In this document: positions 24,001 through 28,030 of the stretch, piece by piece
How positions within the stretch are numbered: the stretch's first letter is position 1
Layout of the letters: every line of letters starts with the position of its first letter
Assembly (NCBI GenBank): GCA_002633005.1
Contig: NMRA01000142.1
Coordinates: forward strand, 351,356-415,355
DNA: 64,000 bases
DNA from: Phoronis australis
Lineage: Eukaryota > Phoronida > Phoronidae
Direction: 5' to 3'
Position numbers and translations under genes: made by a program
Notes under the pieces: model-generated
Told to the model about the DNA's origin: nothing
The model's database searches: none
The model's input: only the letters and a program-made list of their open reading frames with translations

Positions 24001-25117
24001 TGCCTACTACTAGGTATACTTCATTGTTGGCAGTCAGTGGTCCAGTGGCTCTTCTTACTCGAGATCGTATTTTGCTCGACAGAGTTTTACCAGTTTCCCT
24101 TAGGTGAACTGTAGTTTTCTGGACACCCACAGCATTTTTGGCCAGACACATGTAAATTCCTTCTTCGTGTATCGTTTGGTAAAGAGTTGCAGTGCAAATG
24201 ACTCTGGATTTGTCTGCTTCTGGGAAGTCTTCACAAGGTAGCTGCATCCCTGATGGGGAATAAACTGTCAACATTGGTGGTGGATTCCCAACTGAAGCAC
24301 ACTGTATGTTGACCTTTCCTTCTGTTTGCTTGTAGTGCAGCTGGGTTGCACTTGGTTTCCTGCAGACAAGGTGGTGCTGGGTTTTACCATATCTTGCCTT
24401 TGATGCCTTTGTTGAAGGGAAACATCTGACTGTATAAACGTCTATATCACCACAGTAACTGGAATGGGTCTTTTGAACACTGTGTGTTGTTTTGTTGAGA
24501 TGCTTCAACTCGCAGGTACACTCAAGTGGATTGTTGGCAACGGAAATGTCAGACAATTTTGGAAGTGATCGTAAGTTCTTCGGCAAGGTCTTCAGTTGGT
24601 TTCTGTGGAGGCAAATGGAGTGTAGTCCAGTCAGCATATTGAAAGCATCACGTTCGATCTCCCTTATAGCATTGTGCGACAAATTCAAAAACTGAATACT
24701 TTGTGCTGGATGTCCGGCAAACATTCCTGTTCTGATGGTGGTCAGATGGTTGTAGGATAGGTTCAGGTAGACTAAGTTTTCCAAATCATGCAGCCATCTC
24801 AAGTCGATATGATGTATTCTGTTGCTTGATAGATCTAAAGTTTTCAAATGCCTCAGACCTTTGAATGTGTTTTTGAAGACGGCAGGAATTGCATTGCTGT
24901 GCAGGTCAAGAGTTTCTGCATGGGTCAAAGCACGGAAAGCTCCAGCAGTTATTCTGGTAATTCCACAGTTGCCAAAGTGGATGGAACTTGTAGCTAATAA
25001 CTGCCTTGTAGAGTTGAATGTGACCAAACCATTGTAAGGACACCACGCAGCACTCTTCATTATGCAGCCAAGAAGTGTTAGAATTTGCATAACCAGGTTG
25101 CATCGGAGAAGCGACAT
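1..25117 (-). CDS. Giant LRR-Ig single-pass membrane protein with a very long acidic repetitive tail (partial, C-terminus beyond window)
   Basis: The frame opens at the ATG whose first base is 25117 and runs to the left edge: 8,372 codons. I found no stop in 22.0-25.1 kb, nor in more than forty 60-base blocks spread over the rest, and the frame at base 1 is the same as at the ATG. An acceptor (ttttccag) lies just upstream of the ATG. Residues 1-22 are a hydrophobic signal peptide. Residues about 45-240 hold roughly five LRRs (LDLSSNRI, LNLSYNHL, LNLSHNAI) and a cysteine cap. Residues about 250-340 form one Ig domain ending YMCLAKNAVG. RSRVRR is at 351-356 and the membrane span is about 368-390, followed by a basic, Cys-rich stretch (NKCCCKQK) that places the tail in the cytosol. 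The remaining 7,980 or so residues are Asp/Glu/Ser/Thr/Asn/Lys-rich and look disordered. The ectodomain resembles LRR-Ig receptors and adhesion proteins; I do not recognise the tail or an orthologue. Confidence 0.88.
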   Translation of the reverse strand, partial: MSLLRCNLVMQILTLLGCIMKSAAWCPYNGLVTFNSTRQLLATSSIHFGNCGITRITAGAFRALTHAETLDLHSNAIPAVFKNTFKGLRHLKTLDLSSNRIHHIDLRWLHDLENLVYLNLSYNHLTTIRTGMFAGHPAQSIQFLNLSHNAIREIERDAFNMLTGLHSICLHRNQLKTLPKNLRSLPKLSDISVANNPLECTCELKHLNKTTHSVQKTHSSYCGDIDVYTVRCFPSTKASKARYGKTQHHLVCRKPSATQLHYKQTEGKVNIQCASVGNPPPMLTVYSPSGMQLPCEDFPEADKSRVICTATLYQTIHEEGIYMCLAKNAVGVQKTTVHLRETGKTLSSKIRSRVRRATGPLTANNEVYLVVGIVAGNWLLAIALLIIIYLINKCCCKQKQPREHCCPLCCWHTAHETSLRKPYGTMNNDETDADVTMLTNVDDTPSSQKIEVYSLSETYDNVPSLDVCTPLMTKQEHTVAPNSPLVVQMTSDPHILYIDDSDESQHEVEESMQQTVKMKMKVASSVNNFPQRRNQPLLKPESMKPQPLLLLSEVERSSYYHISHLAGAACVNQLDTGKDNNVQLEDESSERNKSYRFSESEQQAYFDYLQRKSVLLKEDYIRRKSSRKMIREDPVFLHGIKREVAFDNDAFEEQLNTQAFTMTTSTPIQYKTSEKQFSQMYDGDDESTMLLSKKQSKQKPQAIDREQRISMIPMSVLDEERIGNQQRQVQVEDTKQKRPSRTEDLARVKVGKQVIPSQPIQHENAKKMKVVEQHHIRNSYQQVKIRNANVVQTNVVQSKQQLQTIMNQHVYNTDMSPKKHKGDWQQTDDGGVSSTSTTVKYMLEPLHKKHRGHRSLDAIPDIKRPPEVNGDRPRRESDSSLPQATSTQLHKIQLSSQTVPYTKLCWKDKSPLDIKDLSLELEERMVPKGSLGQTTKISQSYEQLITDLEILSKTPTPESENEVSQEPQEEDHEKNSREEAHPTKFETEEAAVDINYSITHDIIQELGPRARNETVRQNNQESDDDNRVRKIGNCQEVMNEQSPLQRTDKETTPVKKLSLESLDKDRSDVVTRKEVSLRFIKVDGVAEQAVDEPHVAAVIITRPTQTLNDLFQILPPERTPAAQLMTTDISDKQLTSNYIDHETVSNRQQPVDRIDNQIITGTDWQEAQDREKLNVTAEDDACVDEPLVVKETKENLHTIAKRRTKYIFDSMQMNERIQTRMHGSEARSTLTSVDSPWKDESRARTMVLTDEKELIQLHFGKNISTTAQETNEAEQKTKNKTMGIRGTSETQDVSVNSKEDLYIQSMQHEIILEEPQINRKGITPTKSTTDDKMQIPSEISVWSTIPSIRLESVNRCDLLPEQGTMLSTVPVLHRPTNDDKSMDKRPMVTETSQAASCLSLQSETDGVPAQTGNATNESIDLGDHELKTQDNVRHENESLAEVWEANHGNDNNGVRLDIETTDEIIYHMTSSDQLREGGSKSAAETSNREDALEHVEVKPSITKETDMKELHEHEMEDSSMEQAIEDEIDTCVIVPGDSIHSQRETVQKVQEPTSTEDTMHDHKQLLEHDHAAQVESTSKSDAPHQFQVDGAAHSFSLQASISDQLPSNQLAESEPESKSINEASSSTGSTEDKKISTPSDNDDKQIPPDAKSYQSVDRSQDQRNRQDFITLHTEHDNLQQTELEHLPLTITEHETIVPEPNKHHLEDEVVQEIFKADSAFLDDKLPFLDTEDSKIKESVAKVSDEASTEADYTELETDNGRKNDLMNSNDLVAQTNRLKKTDESEQACTKLMPDHDKNEGKRENDDGAKQHTGTKVEMKLEEAKTVEDNQDDNDTRYEEQSYVMNETQDRETKDEPELSETIKTETDVEIKQNECLQNNTMYQQRSVTMYNVEEPWYGQAWSITTNKDNNIDTILAEDFDASHNNDTKNDTGSEDADNDESDAIARQIPKVNFKDGENSETTDEDNNANIKHEESLIVTETTDNNDSRLGSSKDIIKKNSDADTCFKESDISAIDTGNVASIKLSSEAKCINDLGEAVGKDDEKDNTHQYGFRNINKAYENSYDKLVEKDNSHENGKYESSEAKPEYTGYDNDTAQEGSEVINKAVDDINYAYISDPIENDQYITCQERSSETNKEKDMGDSHYQDESSHSSHDQNSQELDYDTELGYSNDKEEKTEKDVATKGSDFVRDTQLSMGKDNPAETDAKYEEGLASVKNEYSDHNLHKEKTRTVQNEQETNTMHEEDLDYADAADGRRCAITSEQIDTDMKNYTTADEVLETVSQDHLTTNNLEPPSTSMTQLEKNNSNYEDTLKAIDTKQDNLTKLKENAVTMNVVHLTDNRYELSPKTVDQNQENVQSQNHAEVLVKYDDIDKGQENFNENVARQEESWKTTDKDVEHESMNEESIETQDNHNESHGTFRSSEQSETCDEGTWKDNKTWKIPKSHLKDDLDSNDNVDTVTQTNKKQENDSSSKETSNIASTEAEEDSEKGLKVLYKYEHEAWYHEGSEAVVMEYCDDITQGHLVAVGREDSETIDLKSDKDIVYADDSPLTEKEHEHHSVDVDKVDENASPERGSDLMAHDKTNEDRETMVKDYQIIYRQEDSKAIQEINIKDEEGSMATGQYDGKHCHDEEDSEIADTEKENDTSLKSELVVSDNGNKEAYKEQDIGTKDDEIKAKGNEKDITSKYEEVLAVTHTEDQSDTTKEDKIDGMKTSNENSNWHEGSEPTTICDMNDIQSSEVKGKQDGIDKVGVGSQTSDKYATNDSRCNESSKAIGEIAEDKEEDSDAHIWYEDISKESDVNYSKDMTHEDSEVEAKEGSENTAEEYANIAYADDSQVTERGDQQSTQDEKSDIVPIVDEKIQNVPHSKWLIKDLKKADKVDDDRKTTDKNDPKTTEKYENVIRIKGSSEVTKNKKGDSEKCDFMDEEADVDKSQEDYLNQKVQNHTRNQEDTEIIQEKNENSTSEDDLRTLDKEKTTSRPKEETVSTVKEDNNKTNYEEVSEAEYQVDSIQLEKGSNTIAHDGEKIARYKVGSNIKDENNEDHKTHQEDSDKIYGGEEDITRHEEPIDKENETDDTRCDSGESNENGKQEFPETTNRSNERGTEQGTELINYELIDENEAQKKGLETADNDYENAISQERDSERQDKNNKVSNDSQETNDKDDRTTNEQGLSTHKDSMLEDNDNLDDTVHEDETGVPATQQDKSDTLKYNNDSKTTYETDGCQETINLKEDLDDKNKENVIKDKDDDIQFEETTLWKHKKSLKDKGEDDEIDSTCKEHSVEQRSDKDGDENGLEALALKDNAKSQDNSEHSKINHTRKEQDPEVTDKEIKNYKRSKDTKMMDSDEDASADPTSEEGLGTKLKNVGDDSSENSEDEGNGNTSDIDNRNVNKHEPGTDEEGIWNIASHTTIKGIKTDAELRLNTQRLDKSEIGPGDQDNGNEDEDDISTENDTNEIREEEKPDSSEDKECHIVKDTCVNTTTQEISQDNTNDATNELSGVRETDDVHLTYQDTEGLNKEGITRQETLLETTRTEIQIIGSFANSQQVTLQENNEGKQEDGSKVISKTLSYENISEAINQEVQNEPKFEGAFSTPAKKYDSIDTGTTYEKDQEASETTEKEDMEEINEIVNKEDTTCNYRYEKALEDTTKDGKTSSVNNDKINDNRHENDSQVDNNEGENDAMFSEQTQTTDEKEYSSCLQEEASIDIDTVDNANRQEKSQLGDKSDKNLEETSKTQVDNAVNSTNQEVVHVNDMDEAENEECQESSDFKNDDVDYRQRQSDHVDKDADDSREEDIADRNNDSETQNEEHLETTGTNESKSIEKEESDVKDSNDARYPESSEATEKDGNDDTIDVQGYVTASSHETDKVNDDTRYETDVQSITKDKEKDTSCKKDSEDIKLEDNVNIRSEDNSLENCVHDEVKRVGIHPENNGSKEYSDVTTEDVKLTKDEESSDPVNMSFDQNEARHATGAEAIYKEDRDDTIFHGDSEVNTCREENRTTKQNEFEGKEVYIPQTKDLDLTNKEKNDSITQEGLPVNEDKNAKYGQDKIINEDCQEKDIPTAQSSGAVDKDTRMSNSNEDCSDIKYNRDEDSSGGATNLIEDDEDNSNNTSKKDTSSKSADGDADNVNGLPEIKESYNAQQSLTSNEEIFDKTDQEKDKSLTATENDDPTNMDKHNNMHTIEEDDLEAITLDNVESVTTHHESLDDIDKDKTGNNREEILDFMNQEDKNGINSKECSDAADEDDDVGVMLSNTEKEVVEDNRCVADRADKNDHSYEDKETVVNDDKSVNFQEGSNDNKREFDNISVTKADSEDNEENNDNDSFCTKDSKTFDKEGDKVNQNEEKSASEMDEGGKKDLKHEIDQEATVKENNISDGEGVQAKSDGNDIADPYPEDSHEGSAQDLELCALIYQEDTEATESETSIRSETMSHIQNTTDATNKKQEKYSEVMDKDNEDSVHKIDFTIASEDGDATKSGECSHEMYNDGITSNASIQKIEDGKYSEALCKDKKDNTICQESSLTTDKEAENDTICEEEGTFLKGLEAAVKEDVVNMTVEDLELYATIDQEDLEDTEAEAGTRYKDIDNMSADINNKQEKYPDAMDKDNNTSENIVEATAKDDTAENSELFEKTEAAVIHQDDTTEVEKDSDKNDDEGQKLEALKYSEKQDTDTKEDEKDYTETDDRHEKTDDKKYEIDEMSEKGNETTEKYEAYDVYTYGSEVTGNDTNDECQCESVSEEMDQVGKKDFKPQTDSEDAINGKKDNKDGAGLQAKSDNDEVHPDAEDSYRERDNKVETGKDRIEQKAPCDREDLNTVKDNKLTVVIEDRNTNKNPSYDASDKEENGKSQEDILVNMDKASTGHGSLDEYLEISKTQHGSRSDISSNAMGTVDFSHSEVLVTDANVENRTNMCEENSNTTNSIFDQNIEHGEFSEATRKDNMDDATYQEGLEGTEKEIEHAITADLDSVIYQGNSGEFTAETDARSEMTLNIQNTSADTNDTQHKNLEAMDKDNEDSVHENTVKIANQDEKDVPRTEECSKDIYGDDTTDNTSNQNIEQGKFSEATYIDRKDVPIGEEVSEDTGKGKAIAPSHKEIDSTSQNSVETILKERDTEEHSELFDKIEAIAIHQDDSVETEVGTENSATPTLDIQNTSYDNDKEQQKCKQTSDKNDEKIINEDAKDAPGSDNKSKDKLKYDEQDNRQESSKDSNKDETDSLPTGSQDAEKDCSNETDDRHGKMNAENFETDKMFEDDETTKKYDVDSMHKDGSEIIDNDTTYERQCESASEEMDQVSKKDLKPEKDSEDTVKDKDDIKDGEGLQTRSSDDEADPDTEDIYKEIDNEVGTGKAYDVDQNTSVNTEGMDTVKDDKIATVAEEGNVISPQSSDTSDKGENGNSQEDILVHMDKAKMGGGSMDEYSEVSKPQHGSRSGISSNATGTVDLSHSEVLVTVANVENRTNMCDENSDTTNSLFDQNIEHGEFSEATRKDNMDDATYQEGSEGTEKEIEHAITGDLDSIIYQGNSGEFTAETDARSEMTLNIQNTSADTNDTQHKNLEATDTDNEDSVHENKVKIANQDEKDVPRTEECSKDIYGDDTTDNTSNQNNEQGKFSEATYIDRKDIPIGEEVLEDTGKGKAIAPSYKEIDSTSQNSVDTILKEGGTEEHSEQFDKIEAVAIHQDDSVETEVETDNSAMPTPDIQNTSYDNDKKQQKCKQTSDENDENIINEDAKDAPGSDNKSKDNLQYDEQDNRQEGSKDSNKDETDSMPTGSQDTEKDCNETDDRHGKMNAENFETDKMFEDDETTKKYDVDSMHKDGSEIIDNDTTYERQCESASEEMDQVSKKALKPEKDSEDTVKDKDDIKDGEGLQTRSNDDETDPDTEDVNEEIDNEVETWKAYDVDQNTSVNTEGLDTVKDDKIATVAEEGNVISPQSSDTSDKGENGNSQEDILVHMDKAKMGGGSMDEYLEVTKPQHGSRSDISSSAMGTIDFSNSEVLVTVASVENRTNMCEENSDTTNSIFDQNIEHGEFSEATRKDNMDDATYQESSEGTEKEIEHAITADLDSVIYQGNSGKFTAETDARSEMTLIIQNTSADTNDTQHKNLEAMDKDNEDSVHENNVKIPNQDEKDVPRTEECSKDIYRDDTTDNTSNQNNEQEFSEATYIDRKDVPIGEDVSEDTGKGKAIAPSYKEIDSTSQNSVETILKEGDTEEHSELFDKIEAVAIHQDDSVETEVETDNSAMPTPDIQNTSYDNDKEQQKCKQTSDKNDENIINEDAKDALGNDNKSKDKLQYDEQDNRQESSKDSNKDETDSMPTGSQDTEKDCNETDDRHGKMNAENFETDKMFEEDETTKKYDVDSMHKDGSEIIDNDTTYERQCESASEEMDQVSKKDLKPEKDSEDTVKDKDDIKDGEGLQTRSSDDEADPDTEDIYKEIDNEVETRKAYDVDQNTSGNTQGLDTVKDDKIATVAEEGNVISPQSSDTSDKGENGNSQEDILVHMDKAKMGGGSMDEYSEVSKPQHGSRSGISSNATGTVDFSHSEVLVTVANAENKTKMCEEISDTTNNTFGQNIEHGEFSEATRKEKMDDATYQEDSEDIEKELENAIIADLNTVIYQENSGESQAETDARSEMTDNRNTNGDTNDKQHSNSEDIDKDDEDNAHENNFKIINEEDPRSMECSQDTYKDDKIDNTSHQNAEHEEFSEATCMDRRNVSIGEVSEDTDKGKAIATAYKENDTTCQNNVESNAKEDDTEEHSALFDKIEAATIHQYDSEPTDAETDQSPATAHKMQNTTDDNDKEQQKCKQKLDKDDQNINEDLKDANKSDKSLDNHKDEQDNKQVGSKAFDKDDPDSMPVGSQQTEKDYNETGDRHEKTCVEKYEIDKMPNKDNEAIKNHETDGMHKNGSEVTGNDSNYECLCESASEAMALVGEKDLKPEKDSDDAVKDKGDDNQDGEGLQAKADDDEVHRDTEDSYRETDNEVETGKAHNIKQNTSCNIGDLSTVKDNKMTTVREERNVISQQSSDTTDKEENVNSHEDTLVHMHKASTGDGWMDEYLELSKTHGSRPDISSSAVSKGDFSSSEVLVTVANEDDRANVCEENSVTTNNTSDQNIEHGEFLEVTRKDENEDATCLEGLKDIETEIENATAVDLDDVTYRRNSEESNAETDTRSEMISGNENTTADTNDKQHKKSEAMEKDNEDSVHDNVKFDNQDDKDVSTSVECSQGISRDDNTDNTSNQNIEHGKFSEATYTDRKDVSIGEEFKDTSKEKAIATTDKENDSTCQNTVETATTDNTKEHSELFDKVEAAAIRQEDSEVTEAEADEISEVTPDMQNTTDDNDKEQQKHKQKMDKYDEIINEDDKDDLGSDKSQYKHEDGEQENRQKGSKDSDKDDTDSKPVGSQVTEKDCNEIDERHGKTCTVDLSHSEVLVTVANMDGRDNISLGNSDTTNNTCDQNIEHGEFSEVTRTDKKDVATFQDTEKEIENATTLELDTVIYQEDSGDTEAETVAKSEMMLDIQSTSADTNDQQEKYSEASENSKKDSVHEKNVKIDNEDDKDDPRSIECSQDTYKDDNTSNQNIKHEEISDMPSKDKSDDIISREGPEDTDKESENATIYKSNEIGSLEGLGAVDKEDIIDMTAEDLELHAVDHQEDSEDTEPETSTRSEITLDIHNTRAGTISRQEKHSEDMYKENEDSMHEKNTQTANEDSENTSTSGECSQDKYRDDTTDKIANQNTDHGDHSDATCKDRKEDDIREEVSEDNAKEKAINTSYREIDSTCQNTGETTAKKDDTEGQLELFDKMEAAAICQDDLEASEIDTDRSAMIYDIQNTTDDSEKQKCKEALDTEDDATVNNNNIITEAPRNDDKSLKRHKDDDQEGLKDSGKDDKDSMPVGSQDNKTGNRHEENDSEKVEIEKMSEGDETREPYEADSMHKDGSEVTDNDSDYEHQSESALEGMDEAGKKDSKFAGDPDDNVKDIETDTKNECLHAKSNDDEVHPDTENSYGERDNEVETGKDHTVDQNASCNREDLNTVKDDKIKTVIEERNVISHQNCDTRDKGDGKNQEDILVDMDDGRLDEYQVVFKTQHSSRYDISASAEDTIGFGHNDVLETVANEDVRDNMSAELLDTTNNTFDQNTKHGEFSVVTRNDKKDDATCQKGSEDTDKEIYSATILKLHGVTYQGDSEYIESETSPSSEVISDTQNTNEDTNVKQEKSTDKDNEDSVHEKKFTIASDDGKEAPRDRACSQDTFHDSTNNNASDQNIEDGELPVATLKDKEDGAILQAGSEHTGKEYEKAIIRQEDGIKCKKDLEVPANEEVINKTAEDLELQAVIYRGDTEDTEAEPVTRSEIVLEIQNLSEDTNNEQEKYSVALDKDSEGSVQENNIKIFTE
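962..11900 (-). repeat. In-frame tandem array of long protein repeats (about 540-547 codons) within the giant tail
   Basis: A conserved anchor (plus-strand text tgaaccaaaatgtcttcc or close variants) recurs near 962, 4043, 5663, 7298, 8936 and 10577. The last five anchors are 1,620, 1,635, 1,638 and 1,641 bases apart, and the first gap is 3,081; all are multiples of three. The units starting near 5.66, 7.30 and 8.94 kb are nearly identical over hundreds of bases, which indicates recent duplication or gene conversion. Within each unit shorter motifs recur in the minus-strand protein, such as HGEFS, NEDSVHEKN, ECSQD and DQN. The part from about 12 to 22 kb is similar in composition but far less repetitive. 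Confidence 0.85.
23945..25117 (-). other. Ectodomain and membrane span of the giant protein: signal peptide, LRRs, Ig, transmembrane helix
   Basis: This is the only conventionally folded part of the giant protein. LRR units follow LxxLxLSxNxI spacing and end in a CxC-type cap (PLECTCELKHL). The Ig domain has its first cysteine in NIQCASVGNPPP and its second in YMCLAKNAVG, typical of the I/C2 set in neural and immune LRR-Ig proteins (LINGO, AMIGO and LRIT-like architectures). The helix has a hydrophobic VVGIVAG...LLAIALLIIIYL composition. All of it lies in the same exon as the tail, with no intron between domains. Confidence 0.85.
24050..24067 (-). other. Furin-type proprotein convertase site RSRVRR just outside the membrane
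   Basis: The six codons read R-S-R-V-R-R and are followed by A-T-G. This matches the furin consensus R-X-(K/R)-R. The site lies between the Ig domain and the membrane span, about 11 residues outside the helix. Cleavage here would release the LRR-Ig ectodomain or leave it non-covalently attached. The motif is seen directly; its use is inferred. Confidence 0.55.
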
Positions 25118-25448
25118 CTTTCTGGAAAATGAGATTAAATGTGATTTATTCTAGTAACAAATCGCGCTAACTAGAAAGTATTCACCAAGGCATTGCTGCT
25201 CAAAATAAATAAAATTTATCAACTCGCTTTCCTAAGTTCAACTAAAGTCGATTTGCCAAAGCTGAAAAAATGCCACTTAAACTGGGATGAGTGAAAATCT
25301 CAAAGTCTTCGGTTAATTATTCGGTGAAAACTTGTTTTCGGTAAATATAACCAATACATGCCTTAACCATGTTAGCTATTTCAACATTCACTCACAATGT
25401 CAATAGAATTTGCGGAGCGTAATTAACTTAATTATCATTAAAACGTAC

Positions 25449-25495
25449 CGTCCCAAGCCACGAGATGGGATCAACTGTTGCTGTTGTTTGACCTA
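25449..25495 (-). other. Probable non-coding first exon (5' UTR) of the giant gene
   Basis: On the minus strand a strong donor (GACG followed by gtacgt) ends an exon at 25449. The acceptor directly before the ATG at 25117 would pair with it across an intron of about 330 bases. The upstream end is estimated from the TATA-like sequence at 25521-25527 and is uncertain by tens of bases. Confidence 0.5.
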
Positions 25496-25510
25496 TTTAA
25501 AAGTAGGTCA
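25489..25510. promoter_or_regulatory. Everted repeat of nuclear-receptor-like half-sites (TGACCT, 10-base spacer, AGGTCA)
   Basis: Perfect TGACCT at 25489-25494 and AGGTCA at 25505-25510 face away from each other across an AT-rich spacer, close to the inferred start of the giant gene. AGGTCA is the classical nuclear-receptor half-site. An everted repeat with spacer 10 is not a standard high-affinity arrangement, so the role is speculative. Confidence 0.25.
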
Positions 25511-25520
25511 CAGTTCATTG

Positions 25521-25527
25521 TTATAAA
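25521..25527 (-). promoter_or_regulatory. TATA-like element of the giant gene
   Basis: The minus strand reads TTTATAA here, about 25-30 bases upstream of the inferred transcription start and 70-80 bases upstream of the 5' UTR donor. A CACGTG E-box lies a little further upstream, near 25543. The assignment rests on spacing only. Confidence 0.35.
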
Positions 25528-27227
25528 CGTAGTCTGTACACATCACGTGCTGCGAGACTGATACAAAATCAAATAAGAAATGGATAACAAAAATCAAGTC
25601 GGTGGTTAAAGCATGACATTAGCATGAGATCAAAACAATGAAATGTCAGTTTACGTACTTATTGAATTAAGGAATTTGAGTGAGGATTTATTTCTTTTCA
25701 CAACTTGCTGTGTTCATGACCACAGAGGCGTGAAGCAACTCGTAGCATTAATTTGTTCTCGACGGCCGTATGCATGTAGACGCACAACTCCCTCAGGATC
25801 AAAACTATGTTTTTTCTTTGTTTTCCCCACCACCATTCTATCATAAGTACACCTCGTTGACTCAGTATTATAGTGACTCGGTGAATGAAAGGACTGAGGG
25901 TACATATGAAGCTGCTCTGTACCTGGCCGGAGATTCAATTTTGAGTGACACCCCAGTAACCTTTGACCTCAGATAAGTTGTAAACAAATATCCACGCGTT
26001 TCTCACTACATGGAATATATTTTGTATTTGAAGTTCCCCGAGAATCAAGATAAGGTATTTTGCTAGACACATATGAAATATTGTAAAAATGTCCAATTGT
26101 TGTGAATAAGGTTTGATATATCTTTAAGGCCCCTAAACATTGATTTTGTATACTTCACCTACTTCAAAGAGAGTTTCACTTGCATTTCTGTAACCATCTT
26201 AATAATGTTCTGAGCATCAATAACAAATTTACATCGTTTGGAACATGAAAAAATGACATTTTTTGAAAAAGTGCTACAGACCTTTCTTTTCGAGTAAAAT
26301 TGTCAAGATATATGCTCAAATTTTTTTGGCTTCATTTTTGTTGCTTTGCAATTTTACTCATCAGCATTTTAATAGTTGTAGCTGTAGAAACTCTTAGTTA
26401 ATGGACGATAAATAACTCAAAAATCATTTAAATTAAATTCCTGGCACAAGAATTTCTTTGAGGCAGTGATCCTTGATTAACACAGAGGGGGGGGGGGAGA
26501 ATAACCTGGACTGTGTTTATTCATTGATGGCTTCAAGACTAAGATTTATTGCCCCTTCCTATTTGAAGTTCCTATTGTAATTTTGGCTTGGCCTAATTAC
26601 CACAGCATGGGACCATAGTGAAATTCCTTTCACTTAAGGCCAAACATTTGGTGAGGTAAAACCTGACCTACATTTTGTTTAGAGATGGCAGTCTATCTCA
26701 TTCTAGTCTCACTCTGCAAGTAATAAGGAATTGTTATCATAAGAAAGCATAATTTATCTATAGGATTGCTTCTACCAGCAGGTGTCTGGCAATACATATA
26801 GCACTCACATGGTGCTGAAGATTGTCTATTTAATAGTTCCCAACTGTTCAACATTTGAGTTCTTTTGGTCATCTTGAACTCATTACCAGTAAGCTGAAGA
26901 TACTGGTTGTGTCTGTAGTCATCACAGATGTGTAAGATGGCAGATTCACTACCATAATACAAAACGCATTACACACTTATCATAAATATACATGCATTAT
27001 GTATTAAAGCAATTACAAATTTTTGTTACTCAAAGTGCTGTCCAAACAAAAACAATCCATGACATTCCTTCAAGTATTCAAACACTGACATCTCGTGCTA
27101 CCGTAAAGTCTTTCCATTTCTAATGACAGTATTTTCATTTTTTACATCATTAATCTTAAAAAGCTCCCTCCATTGAACTGAGAAAAAAGAAACGTCCAAC
27201 TCTCTGATGACAGAGTTGGTATCTAAA

Positions 27228-27645
27228 AGATGTATTTGCATGCTCCTAACTATGCTAATATTTTTTTATAGCAGGAATGGCTAAACGGCTTAACGGCAAT
27301 ACATTTTTTATAAAATCTATGCTTAACAAAGTGCAGTTGTATTCATTGACTTCTTGTAAATGTAAAAACAAAAAAATAGCAGATAGGTGACCTTTGCACT
27401 TATGAAGTACCTCGCAGGCTAACATAGCCCACGTCATGCAGTGTTATTCTGAGCACCACGTCATGATACTTACTGGACATGGTTCAGTGATTTGCTTTCG
27501 CCACAAAACTTGTTCTTAAAAATATTTGGCAATTTTCAGCCTACTTCATATTCATATCATCGCACATCATCGCGATATGCTATGTTTCTAACTAATTTGG
27601 CCAAGCAAACACAGAGATAATGAATTAGCCAGCAAGTTCCACTTT
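27228..27645. repeat. Diverged dispersed repeat, copy 1
   Basis: Matches 28766-29515 in order and orientation. Shared blocks include atgtatttgcatgctcc, aacaaagtgcagttgtattc, ggtgacctttgcact and the block around cttcatattcatatc. This copy lacks about 390 bases present in the second copy between the shared halves. Confidence 0.65.
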
Positions 27646-27689
27646 AATTTAAATAAGGAAAAACTAAAACAAAAAGTTTTGTCTAAAAC

Positions 27690-28030
27690 CACATCCAGCT
27701 ACAGCAGCCATGTCTTAAATTGGAATTTCCTTTTGCAGAGTTAGAAAATCACATTGCGTGTTAGAATCTCTCCAACTTACGAAAACACTTTAGCCGACAC
27801 GTGAAATAAATTTTATTTTTGATTGATATTTGTTCCATGCATCATGCAGTACTAAACTAAACATTTTCCATGTTCAAGCTCTGTATCACAGCTACCACGA
27901 GACAAAGATTTGAAAATTTGTTGGCATTAACAAAGTTATGTTAGAAGTGATTGAAAAATGAAAACATGTTGATTTATCATTTTTGCATTTTTTTCTGCAA
28001 TTGATGAGATTTTTCTGTGGTTTTTTAATG
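27690..28030. repeat. Second dispersed repeat family, copy 1
   Basis: Shares a diverged but ordered series of blocks with 33590-33830: gccgacacgtgaaat / gcggacaagtgaaat, then ttcaagctct, a gctaccag/gctacca block, attgaaaaatgaa-like text and gagattttt. Related text also appears near 42.36-42.62 kb. No terminal repeats were identified. Confidence 0.45.
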
